Assembly: GCF_900143095.1 (NCBI RefSeq)
Contig: NZ_FRDA01000006.1
Location: 146,790-210,789, forward strand
Length of the DNA: 64,000 nucleotides
Reading direction: 5' to 3'
Source of the DNA: Pseudomonas asturiensis
Lineage (GTDB): Bacteria > Pseudomonadota > Gammaproteobacteria > Pseudomonadales > Pseudomonadaceae
A program made the position numbers and the translations under genes. Below are positions 1 to 6,998 of this stretch, in pieces; the first letter of the stretch is position 1, and each line of letters opens with the position of its first letter. Under the pieces are notes generated by a model. It did not search any database and was not told the origin of the DNA. It saw nothing but the letters and a program-made list of their open reading frames with translations.

Positions 1-155
1 TCAAAGCCTATATTGGATACGTCTATACCCACGAAATACGCAACATTCAAGATTCCACTGACAATTTCCTGGTCGGCTTTTACAAGAAGGACTCATACGA
101 TGAATATGGCGTGCTCCGCGAAAAACCAGTCTACCACTCGGTCAGGTTTCCATGA
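1..155 (+). CDS. 3' end of an Rhs orphan tip protein (partial)
   Basis: The window opens inside a reading frame (third frame, codons from base 3) that ends at TGA 153-155. The last 50 residues include KAYIGYVYTHEI and end in VYHSVRFP. This resembles the ends of the tips at 1674-2741 (GYKGRFIYKYVYDI, then FAYEPVWHTYL) and 2843-3910 (GYQG, then FSYAPVW). I therefore read it as the C-terminus of another tip of the same kind, whose start lies left of the window. The longer open frame covering bases 13-228 is a shadow in another frame. The family assignment rests on a short stretch and is an inference. Confidence 0.6.
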   Translation, partial: KAYIGYVYTHEIRNIQDSTDNFLVGFYKKDSYDEYGVLREKPVYHSVRFP

Positions 156-180
156 CCGAACGAGTTCAGTCGCAACTTCC

Positions 181-768
181 GGCCTCACCGCATTGCGCAC
201 CCTCGTACCTGACGATTCTGATAGCTAGGCCACGAGAGAGGCCTGGCGCAGACTCGAACCTGAATGATTCACGTCAGAGAAGGTAACTCCAATGAGCGCG
301 ATCGCACCGGCCCTGCTTTGCCGTTATCACTATGACCCTCTGGATCAGATGGTGCTCTGCGCACAGGCAGGACAGGAGAGCGTGCAGCGGTTTTTTCAAA
401 AGAACCGCCTGACTGCACACCTTCAGGGCCAGACCCGGCGCACACTGCTGCACGCCAATGAACAGTTGCTGGCGCTTCAGCTTGGGCAGAATCAAACGAC
501 AACGTATGTGTTGCTTGCGACCGATCAGCAGAACTCGGTCATCATGACGCCCAAGGAAAAGGCTTCCTTTACGCCGTACGGCCAACGACACCCTCAAGCC
601 AACCCCATGAACCTGCCCGGCTTCACGGGCCAGCAGGCAGATCCCGTGACCGGGCACTATCTGCTGGGCAACGGTTATCGAGGGTTTAATCCGATATTGA
701 TGACGTTCAACAGCCCGGACAGCTTGAGTCCGTTTGGCGAGGGTGGGCTGAATGCGTATGCGTACTGT
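181..768 (+). repeat. Tip cassette repeat, copy A
   Basis: About 110 bp of leader plus the first 159 codons of the tip gene at 292 are repeated almost base for base at 1563-2150 (offset 1382). The leader is more diverged than the coding part. Identity stops abruptly after the codons for AYAYC, where the variable toxin part begins. This looks like a recent duplication or recombination unit. Confidence 0.9.
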
Positions 769-1323
769 GCAGGTGACCCGATCAATTTAGTCGATCCAGA
801 GGGTCACCTGTCATTTCCGGCGGCGACGTTGGTAGCGACCGCTGTCCAACGGTTCAAGAAAGGACCTTACGCTGCCTGGCTAGCCGGTAAAAAGGAGTAC
901 ATCACCGCGCCCATTTCCACTGCGTCGGAAACGCTTCCCAGCTTAAAAACATTGAGCTTCAACGCGGCAAGAGGTGAAACGCTGGACGCACTAAAAAACA
1001 CACTGCCTTATAAAAACGTCATAAAGAAATTCAATGCCAAAGTCGGCCGGAAAAACCTGGAACGCTTCATCGTGCAAGGTGGTAATGCCAAAGAGTCAGT
1101 GGCGCAAAGGGTTGAAGACGCTCTGTCAGGTAAAGGGAAAGGGTTTCTTCCTGAAATGGCCCGCCCTTATAAGCAGGCGTCTTCTCATCCCACAAACAAT
1201 CGCGTGTTCAATGATATTGACCAAAGCATGCTGGATATTCGAGGTCTGGATCACCTTACTCAGCCCCGCAGACGCGCAGCCGGTCGACAGTACGGGCCGA
1301 GAGACTCTGATACATCAGACTGA
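292..1323 (+). CDS. Rhs-core orphan tip protein, variable C-terminus 1
   Basis: This 343-residue protein has no YD-repeat shell. It carries only the terminal Rhs/TccC core: RYHYDPLDQ near residue 11, FTPYGQRHPQ near 93, LPGFTGQQADPVTGHYLLG near 108, NSPDSLSPFG near 140, and the junction motif VDPEGH near 168. In full-length Rhs/TccC proteins this core precedes a polymorphic toxin and holds the autoproteolytic Asp-Pro site. The remaining ~170 residues are basic, with no catalytic motif I recognise. They lack the His-Gly...Cys pair of the two following tips. GAGAAGG upstream of the ATG is a good ribosome site, so the gene is translated on its own. The end is rich in Arg and Asp, and a late frameshift cannot be excluded. 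Known: such tips usually extend the toxin repertoire of a parent Tc/Rhs gene. Inferred: this is a reserve or independently used effector tip. Confidence 0.85.
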   Translation: MSAIAPALLCRYHYDPLDQMVLCAQAGQESVQRFFQKNRLTAHLQGQTRRTLLHANEQLLALQLGQNQTTTYVLLATDQQNSVIMTPKEKASFTPYGQRHPQANPMNLPGFTGQQADPVTGHYLLGNGYRGFNPILMTFNSPDSLSPFGEGGLNAYAYCAGDPINLVDPEGHLSFPAATLVATAVQRFKKGPYAAWLAGKKEYITAPISTASETLPSLKTLSFNAARGETLDALKNTLPYKNVIKKFNAKVGRKNLERFIVQGGNAKESVAQRVEDALSGKGKGFLPEMARPYKQASSHPTNNRVFNDIDQSMLDIRGLDHLTQPRRRAAGRQYGPRDSDTSD

Positions 1324-1342
1324 TACGCACATTGGAAAATGT

Positions 1343-1409
1343 ATGCCTATGACTTCCCGCGATCCGGTAACGCTGTGCCGTTATCACTATGACGCTCTGG
1401 ATCAGGTGG
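1343..1409 (+). pseudogene. Remnant of a tip gene start
   Basis: An ATG at 1343 opens a frame reading MPMTSRDPVTLCRYHYDALDQV, which matches the first ~20 residues of the neighbouring tips (CRYHYDPLDQM, CRYHYDAMDRL). Homology then stops and runs straight into a hairpin and an fdhA fragment. This is a fourth tip copy deleted down to its first codons. Confidence 0.8.
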
Positions 1410-1419
1410 TAAATAGCAT

Positions 1420-1437
1420 GGGCGGCCTAAGCCGCCC
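1420..1437. terminator. Hairpin beside the fdhA remnant
   Basis: GGGCGGC-CTAA-GCCGCCC is a perfect 7-bp stem with a 4-base loop. It sits next to the fdhA fragment just as the hairpin at 3917-3936 sits next to intact fdhA. It is probably a diverged copy of the fdhA terminator. Confidence 0.6.
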
Positions 1438-1448
1438 AGCTATTGGCA

Positions 1449-1557
1449 TCAGGCTGCGCTGAACAACGTGTGCGGATCAATCACAAACTTCTTCGGCACA
1501 CCCGCATCGAACTCGCCATCGCCACGCAGCGGATCATCAATCTTGATGCGGTACCGC
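1449..1557 (-). pseudogene. Duplicated 3' end of fdhA (scar)
   Basis: On the minus strand these bases encode the last residues of FdhA, including VIDPHTLFSAA and the stop codon, and match 3950-4020 nearly perfectly. Further on they match only in patches: the segment around GATCTTGATGCGGT (4070 in the intact gene) follows after an internal deletion. No start or catalytic part is present. This fragment inside the tip array shows that the fdhA end was once the right boundary of the array here, and that later cassettes were added beyond it. Confidence 0.85.
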
Positions 1558-1562
1558 GCTTG

Positions 1563-2150
1563 GGTCTCACTGCACCGCGCGCCCTCGCACCTGACGTTTC
1601 TGATAGCTAGGCCGCGGGAGGGGCCTGGCGCAGACTCGAACCTGAATGATTCACGTCAGAGAAGGTAAGTCCCATGAGCGCGATCGCACCGGCCCTGCTT
1701 TGCCGTTATCACTATGACCCTCTGGATCAGATGGTGCTCAGCGCACAGGCGGGACAGGAGAGCGTGCAGCGGTTTTTTCAAAAGAACCGCCTGACTACAC
1801 ACCTTCAGGGCCAGACCCGGCGCACACTGCTGCACGCCAATGAACAGTTGCTGGCGCTTCAGCTTGGGCAGAATCAAACGACAACGTATGTGTTGCTTGC
1901 GACCGATCAGCAGAACTCGGTCATCATGACGCCCAAGGAAAAGGCTTCCTTTACGCCGTACGGCCAACGACACCCTCAAGCCAACCCCATGAACCTGCCC
2001 GGCTTCACGGGCCAGCAGGCAGATCCCGTGACCGGGCACTATCTGCTGGGCAACGGTTATCGAGGGTTTAATCCGATATTGATGACGTTCAACAGCCCGG
2101 ACAGCTTGAGTCCGTTTGGCGAGGGTGGGCTGAATGCGTATGCGTACTGT
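1563..2150 (+). repeat. Tip cassette repeat, copy B
   Basis: This is the second copy of 181-768. It covers the leader (CTGATAGCTAGGCC, then GGCCTGGCGCAGACTCGAAC), the ribosome site and the conserved tip core. It ends exactly where the variable region starts (AYAYCK here, AYAYCA in copy A). Confidence 0.9.
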
Positions 2151-2741
2151 AAGGGGGATCCGGTCAACCAGATCGATCCCAGCGGCCATGCGCCCGTGCT
2201 GTTGAGACTTCTGCGACACATGGGGCTCAGACAAAAACGTTCGCTGCTTCAGGAGTTTCCATCAACGCTGAAGGGTTTGAAACTGAGTAATCACGTCAAT
2301 CTGGGAGACGGCCTCAATGTCTACGATAACGTGACCAAAAAAGGACAGCGGGAATTATTGGTTCACGCCCACGGCATTCCAGTGGAGTCAACAGGCCACC
2401 CACAACTGAGCATGGGGACAGGCGTTGTTTCTCCAGAACTTCTTAATTATAAAATCATGAGAAACAAAGGAAATCTTGACAACTATGACAACATTCACCT
2501 TGCTGTCTGTTACTCTGCCGACGGCGGGGCACATTCGTTTGCGGGGCAACTATCCGAACTCACCCGCTTGCCGGTGAAAGGCTACAAAGGGAGGTTCATC
2601 TACAAGTATGTCTATGACATTCGCCATACGGTCTCTGACGGTGATACGCTCAGAGACATCTATAAAAGAAACACCTTCCGCAAAGGCAGCGGCCTGTATA
2701 AATCGTTCGCTTATGAACCCGTATGGCATACCTACCTGTAA
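1674..2741 (+). CDS. Rhs-core orphan tip protein with His-Gly/Cys toxin domain
   Basis: This protein has 355 residues. Residues 1-159 are almost identical to the tip at 292, and the junction motif IDPSGH lies near 167. The variable part (172-355) differs completely from tip 1 and is more AT-rich than its surroundings, which suggests modular acquisition. It contains a hydrophobic strand ending in HAHG (H233) and a second strand ending in AVCYSAD (C279), then SFAGQL and GYKG. A His-Gly and Cys each at the end of a beta strand, 46 residues apart, recalls clan CD (caspase-like) cysteine peptidases such as the MARTX C80 domain. The tip at 2843 has the same pair with the same spacing. The fold is inferred; the residues are seen. 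The ATG is preceded by GAGAAGG. Confidence 0.85.
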   Translation: MSAIAPALLCRYHYDPLDQMVLSAQAGQESVQRFFQKNRLTTHLQGQTRRTLLHANEQLLALQLGQNQTTTYVLLATDQQNSVIMTPKEKASFTPYGQRHPQANPMNLPGFTGQQADPVTGHYLLGNGYRGFNPILMTFNSPDSLSPFGEGGLNAYAYCKGDPVNQIDPSGHAPVLLRLLRHMGLRQKRSLLQEFPSTLKGLKLSNHVNLGDGLNVYDNVTKKGQRELLVHAHGIPVESTGHPQLSMGTGVVSPELLNYKIMRNKGNLDNYDNIHLAVCYSADGGAHSFAGQLSELTRLPVKGYKGRFIYKYVYDIRHTVSDGDTLRDIYKRNTFRKGSGLYKSFAYEPVWHTYL

Positions 2742-2842
2742 AGGAAACCGTCAAGTAGTGCCTGAGCTGCTGATTAGCTGTCTACTGATCAGCCCCTGCA
2801 CAAATGTTTACCTAAGTAGCTCAAGCCGAAAAGGCAATTACG

Positions 2843-3910
2843 ATGGCTTACATCAAGATGCTCTGCCGTTATCACTACGATGCTATGGATCGCTTGGCAA
2901 ACGCTTCGCCAGCAGGTTTGGACTCTTTTCGGCACTTCTATAAAAAGAACCGCCTGAACACGCAGGTCCAAGCGTTCATCCAACACACGTATCTGCATGC
3001 AAGTGATCATTTGCTGGCGCTGCAGCGTGCGCATGATCAGGGTTCAGACTGCGCAGTACTCGCCACCGACCGACAGGACTCGGTCATTGCAACGCCACTG
3101 TCAGCATTTTCCTATACGCCTTACGGTCATCGGCATCCACAGGCCGATCCCATAAGCCTGCCGGGTTTTACAGGCCAACAGGCAGATCCGGTGACCGGGC
3201 ACTATCTGCTGGGTAACGGCTATCGCGCGTTCAACCCGGTACTCATGAGGTTCAACAGCCCGGACCGTTTGAGCCCGTTTGGCGACGGTGGGTTGAATGC
3301 CTATGCGTATTGCAAGGGGGAACCGGTTAATCAGACAGATTCGACAGGGCACATACCTGCGTTCCTGAAGCCTTTGAGCAAGTTGCTGTCGCACATGACT
3401 ACGCCGTCGGAGGCTAAAGACGCCCTCGTAAGCCTGAAACTGAGCAATAAACGAACTGTCTTTAAGGACATCACTCTCTACGATCACACTCTCGAGTCAG
3501 GAAACAAACAGCTGGTCGTTAACGCACATGGCGCACGCCCCGGTATTGCCGATAACAGCACGCTGTACGCGGATGGCCAGTACATAGGTGCAGAGCATCT
3601 GAGCGCTGCACTCACGAAACAAGGCATTGCGTTGGAAAACTACCAAAGTGCTCACATCATCGCGTGTCACTCTGCAGATACCAGCATGCCGTTCGCAGAA
3701 CAATTCTCACGTCAAACGGGCCTCCCCACGCTGGGCTACCAGGGCATTGTGAACGCCAAAGAAACGATGAAGGGTAACGCCATCAGGATCGAAATTCTGC
3801 GTAAAAACCTGTATGAACGCTCTTCTTCAAAAAAACACAAAGCGCGTGGCGCAAGGTTTAGCTATGCACCCGTCTGGTTTGACGGAAGTGAATCACCCGC
3901 TGCCCTGTGA
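2843..3910 (+). CDS. Rhs-core orphan tip protein, second His-Gly/Cys domain
   Basis: This 355-residue protein has a core diverged from the two preceding tips (CRYHYDAMDRL near residue 8, YTPYGHRHPQ near 91, LPGFTGQQADPVTGHYLLG near 106). The usual Asp-Pro-x-Gly junction is TDSTGH, so the proline of the cleavage motif is missing. The C-terminal domain has VVNAHG (H229) and IIACHSAD (C275), again 46 residues apart, followed by PFAEQF and GYQG. It is homologous to the domain at 1674-2741 but clearly diverged. The gene starts about 100 bp after the previous stop and ends 36 bp before the fdhA stop on the other strand. A peptidase-like toxin role is inferred. Confidence 0.85.
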   Translation: MAYIKMLCRYHYDAMDRLANASPAGLDSFRHFYKKNRLNTQVQAFIQHTYLHASDHLLALQRAHDQGSDCAVLATDRQDSVIATPLSAFSYTPYGHRHPQADPISLPGFTGQQADPVTGHYLLGNGYRAFNPVLMRFNSPDRLSPFGDGGLNAYAYCKGEPVNQTDSTGHIPAFLKPLSKLLSHMTTPSEAKDALVSLKLSNKRTVFKDITLYDHTLESGNKQLVVNAHGARPGIADNSTLYADGQYIGAEHLSAALTKQGIALENYQSAHIIACHSADTSMPFAEQFSRQTGLPTLGYQGIVNAKETMKGNAIRIEILRKNLYERSSSKKHKARGARFSYAPVWFDGSESPAAL

Positions 3911-3916
3911 TGTGGA

Positions 3917-3936
3917 CGGGCAGCCTGCGCTGCCCG
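3917..3936. terminator. Hairpin between tip gene and fdhA
   Basis: CGGGCAGC-CTGC-GCTGCCCG forms an 8-bp perfect stem between two convergent stop codons. No clear T-run follows. It probably ends both the tip transcript and the long fdhA operon transcript. Confidence 0.6.
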
Positions 3937-3946
3937 CCCACCCATA

Positions 3947-5146
3947 TCACGCCGCGCTGAACAACGTGTGCGGATCAATCACAAACTTCTTCGGCACACC
4001 CGCATCGAACTCGCCATAGCCACGCGGCGCGTCATCAAGACTGATGACTTCAACACCCACCACGTCAGCGATCTTGATGCGGTCCCACATGATGGCTTGC
4101 ATGAGTTGGCGGTTGTACTTCATGACCGGCGTCTGCCCAGTGTGGAAGCTGTGGGACTTGGCCCAACCCAGGCCGAAACGGATACTGAGGCTGCCCATCT
4201 TCGCAGCAGCGTCCACGGCTCCCGGATCTTCGGTAACGTAAAGGCCGGGAATACCAATCTTGCCAGCCACGCGAACCACGCCCATGAGCGAGTTGAGTAC
4301 GGTTGCGGGCGCTTCCGACTGAGCACCCGCATGGCCGTGACCTCGGGCTTCGAAGCCGACCGCATCAATGGCGCAATCCACTTCCGGCTCGCCCAGCAGC
4401 GCGGCGATCTGCTCGTGCAACGGCGTGTCCTGGGACAGATCGGCAATCTCGAAACCCTGAGCCTTGGCGTGAATCAGGCGGGTCGGATTGACGTCACCGA
4501 CGATCACCACTGCAGCGCCCAGCAGACGCGCCGACGCAGCGGCTGCCAGACCGACCGGCCCGGCACCCGCCACATAGACCGTGCTACCCGGACCGACACC
4601 GGCAGTCACTGCACCGTGGTAGCCGGTGGGCAGAATGTCGGACAGGCAGGTCAGGTCGCGAATCTTTTCCATCGCGGCATCGCGATCCGGCAGTTTGAGC
4701 AGGTTGAAGTCCGCATAAGGCACCAGCACGTATTCCGCCTGGCCACCGACCCAGTCGCCCATGTCGACATAACCATAGGCACCACCGGCGCGGGCAGGGT
4801 TTACGGTCAGGCAGACACCGGTGTGCTGCTCCTTGCAACTGCGGCAGCGGCCGCACGCCACGTTGAAGGGCACGGAGACCAGATCGCCGACCTTGAGGTG
4901 TTCCACATCACGACCGGCTTCGAGCACTTCGCCGGTGATTTCATGACCGAGCACGAGCCCGGTCTGGGCAGTGGTGCGGCCGCGAACCATGTGCTGGTCC
5001 GAGCCGCAGATGTTGGTGGACACCACGCGCAGGATGACACCGTGTTCGATGCGCTTGCCGCGTGGATCTTCCATTTTGGGGAAAGGAATGCTTTGCACTT
5101 CGACCTTGCCAGCGCCGAGATACACTACACCGCGATTACCAGACAT
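3947..5146 (-). CDS. fdhA: Glutathione-independent formaldehyde dehydrogenase
   Basis: This 399-residue zinc-dependent medium-chain dehydrogenase oxidises formaldehyde to formate with NAD. NICGSDQHMVRG near residue 45 holds the catalytic zinc cysteine. CGRCRSCKEQHTGVC near 97 holds the four structural-zinc cysteines. VYVAGAGPVGLAAA near 190 is the nucleotide-binding Rossmann motif. Length and motifs match the Pseudomonas putida-type enzyme with tightly bound NAD. It is the last gene of the glyA-soxBDAG-purU-fdhA series, where it removes formaldehyde released from sarcosine. A 238-bp gap separates it from purU, so it may have its own promoter. Its 3' end is duplicated at 1449-1557. Confidence 0.95.
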   Translation of the reverse strand: MSGNRGVVYLGAGKVEVQSIPFPKMEDPRGKRIEHGVILRVVSTNICGSDQHMVRGRTTAQTGLVLGHEITGEVLEAGRDVEHLKVGDLVSVPFNVACGRCRSCKEQHTGVCLTVNPARAGGAYGYVDMGDWVGGQAEYVLVPYADFNLLKLPDRDAAMEKIRDLTCLSDILPTGYHGAVTAGVGPGSTVYVAGAGPVGLAAAASARLLGAAVVIVGDVNPTRLIHAKAQGFEIADLSQDTPLHEQIAALLGEPEVDCAIDAVGFEARGHGHAGAQSEAPATVLNSLMGVVRVAGKIGIPGLYVTEDPGAVDAAAKMGSLSIRFGLGWAKSHSFHTGQTPVMKYNRQLMQAIMWDRIKIADVVGVEVISLDDAPRGYGEFDAGVPKKFVIDPHTLFSAA

Positions 5147-5384
5147 GCTTTCACCTCGCTTTTATTGTGTTGTAGCGGAGAAATGCGCTGCTTTGATGGG
5201 GTGTTACGGCAACGCATCGATTGCTCTGGGTTGCTTGTGTCGTAACTTGCTGAAAACCATGACTGTGGAAGTGCGCTTGCCCGCGATGCATGCTTTCAGG
5301 CGAGCCGCGGATAACGGGTCTGACGCCATCGCCGGCAAGCCGCCTCCCACGGCCCTGTGATTCCTGTGAGTGTGTTGTGAAGCC

Positions 5385-6242
5385 CTACAAAACCACCGTC
5401 CTGTTGGCGTTGAGAAACACCCGCCGTTCAATGTGATAGCCCACTGCACGAGCCAGTGTCAGTCCTTCAATGTCCCGGCCTTTGGCAATCAGGTCTTCGG
5501 GGTAGTGGCTGTGGTCGACCACTTCGACGCCCTGCGCAATGATCGGACCTTCGTCCAGGTCGTTGTTGATGTAGTGCGCCGTCGCCCCTACCAGCTTCAC
5601 GCCCTTGTTGTAGGCCTGATGGTAGGGCTTGGCACCTTTGAAACCGGGCAGCAACGAGTGGTGAATGTTGATCGCCTTGCCATCGAGCTTGCGGCACAGG
5701 TCCGGTGACAGCACCTGCATGTAGCGGGCGAGGATCACCAGTTCGGCACCTGATTCTTCGATGACCTGCCAGACTCTGGCCTCCTGCGCGGGCTTGTCGT
5801 TGGGGTCGAGTGGGAAATGGTAGTACGCAATTCCGTGCCATGCTGCCAACGGCTCAAGATCGGGGTGATTGGACACCACCGCGACCACGTCCATGGACAG
5901 CTGATTGATGCGCTGGCGGTACAGCAGGTCATTCAGGCAATGGTCCGCCTTAGAGACCATGATCACCACTTTCGGCCGATAGTTGGGCGCCGTCAGCTCG
6001 AAGATCATGCCGAACGCACCGCCCCGCTCGGCCAGGCCTGCCCGGAATCCGTCCTCGTCGAAGCCTTCTGGCTGACGAAACTCGACGCGAATGAAAAAGC
6101 GCCCCGACAGGCGATCATCGAACGAGTGGTGCTCGGTCACGTAGCAACCCTGCTCGAACAGAAAGCGGGTCACGGCATCGACCGTACCCAGCACGCTGGG
6201 GCAGTCGGCAGTCAAAATCCATGTATCGGGGGCACGACTCAT
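5385..6242 (-). CDS. purU: Formyltetrahydrofolate deformylase
   Basis: This 285-residue enzyme hydrolyses 10-formyltetrahydrofolate to formate and tetrahydrofolate. An ACT-type regulatory domain occupies roughly residues 1-85 (WILTADCPSVLGTVDAV). The formyltransferase-fold catalytic part follows, with NIHHSLLPGFKGAKPY near 194 and GATAHYINNDLDEGPII near 221, containing the conserved His and Asp. The length is normal. Its place between soxG and fdhA marks it as the copy dedicated to sarcosine catabolism (purU2 of P. aeruginosa), keeping folate free when methylene groups from sarcosine are oxidised. Confidence 0.95.
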   Translation of the reverse strand: MSRAPDTWILTADCPSVLGTVDAVTRFLFEQGCYVTEHHSFDDRLSGRFFIRVEFRQPEGFDEDGFRAGLAERGGAFGMIFELTAPNYRPKVVIMVSKADHCLNDLLYRQRINQLSMDVVAVVSNHPDLEPLAAWHGIAYYHFPLDPNDKPAQEARVWQVIEESGAELVILARYMQVLSPDLCRKLDGKAINIHHSLLPGFKGAKPYHQAYNKGVKLVGATAHYINNDLDEGPIIAQGVEVVDHSHYPEDLIAKGRDIEGLTLARAVGYHIERRVFLNANRTVVL

Positions 6243-6313
6243 TACGCGATTACTCCTGAATCCTTATCGCCTGTCAGGTCTTTGCAAAGACGCTGGATCA
6301 GGCACCACTCACT

Positions 6314-6946
6314 TCACGCCTGAATACTCAAACCATATTCCGCCGACGCATCCTGCAACCACAGCCACCAGTAATCGGCGAAGCTGCGACGAATCAGCAG
6401 CTCCCAGGTTTCTTCGCCGGTGCGACGAATCACCAGCTGCGATTTGGCGAACACCGTGCCGACGGCCTTGCCCACCGGAAAGTTGTCCGGGTGCACGTCA
6501 TAGCTGGTGGACTTCATCAAGACCTGACGCACCTTTGGCCCGGTCAGTTCAAGGATCGACTGGCCGCCGCTGACGTTGACGATTGCGATGTGCAAACCGG
6601 CCAGGGCTTCACGCAGTTTCTGCTCGGCGGCAAGCTCTTCGCCGGTCGGCACGATCAGCAGCCACTCATCCGGCCCCATCCACTGCAGCGAGCTTTCACC
6701 TGCGTTGACCAGCATCAGTGCGGCGGGCAATTCCATACCAAGCGCCTTGTGCACACCAGCGGCAAACGCTGGATCGTGGGCATCACCCCGAAGGGTCAGA
6801 TGGCCCAGCAATTTCTTCTCGCGCAAAAACACACCCGGATTGGCGCGGCCTTTGCCGACAAGGCTTTCCAGACTCGCATGGAACAACGGCGACTCGGCTT
6901 TGACGTCGGTGGCCGGGCGTTGTGGGTAAACATTGACTGTGGTCAT
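6314..6946 (-). CDS. soxG: Sarcosine oxidase gamma subunit
   Basis: At 210 residues this is the gamma subunit of the cytoplasmic heterotetrameric sarcosine oxidase. The C-terminal two thirds (MGPDEWLLIVPTGEE, VNVSGGQSILELTGP, ELLIRRSFADYWWLWLQDA) show the GcvT-like pattern of this subunit. It carries no cofactor site and is structural. It starts 52 bp after the soxA stop, in the order soxB-soxD-soxA-soxG known from Pseudomonas and Corynebacterium. It should be co-transcribed with the operon from the glyA promoter. Confidence 0.95.
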   Translation of the reverse strand: MTTVNVYPQRPATDVKAESPLFHASLESLVGKGRANPGVFLREKKLLGHLTLRGDAHDPAFAAGVHKALGMELPAALMLVNAGESSLQWMGPDEWLLIVPTGEELAAEQKLREALAGLHIAIVNVSGGQSILELTGPKVRQVLMKSTSYDVHPDNFPVGKAVGTVFAKSQLVIRRTGEETWELLIRRSFADYWWLWLQDASAEYGLSIQA

Positions 6947-6998
6947 GGATCACCTGCTTTGAATTCTGTTGTACAGCCCAGCGTGCGGGAACGATCAT

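Noticed and set aside
1034..1462. Open frame overlapping the end of tip 1 and the remnant
   Set aside because: It runs in another frame through tip 1. Only the part from 1343 has homology, and it is treated as a truncated tip start.
3968..5245. Long plus-strand open frame opposite fdhA
   Set aside because: It is a GC-rich shadow of fdhA, whose motifs are clear on the minus strand. The same holds for the long frames opposite soxA, dgcA, tkt, pgk, glyA and czcA.
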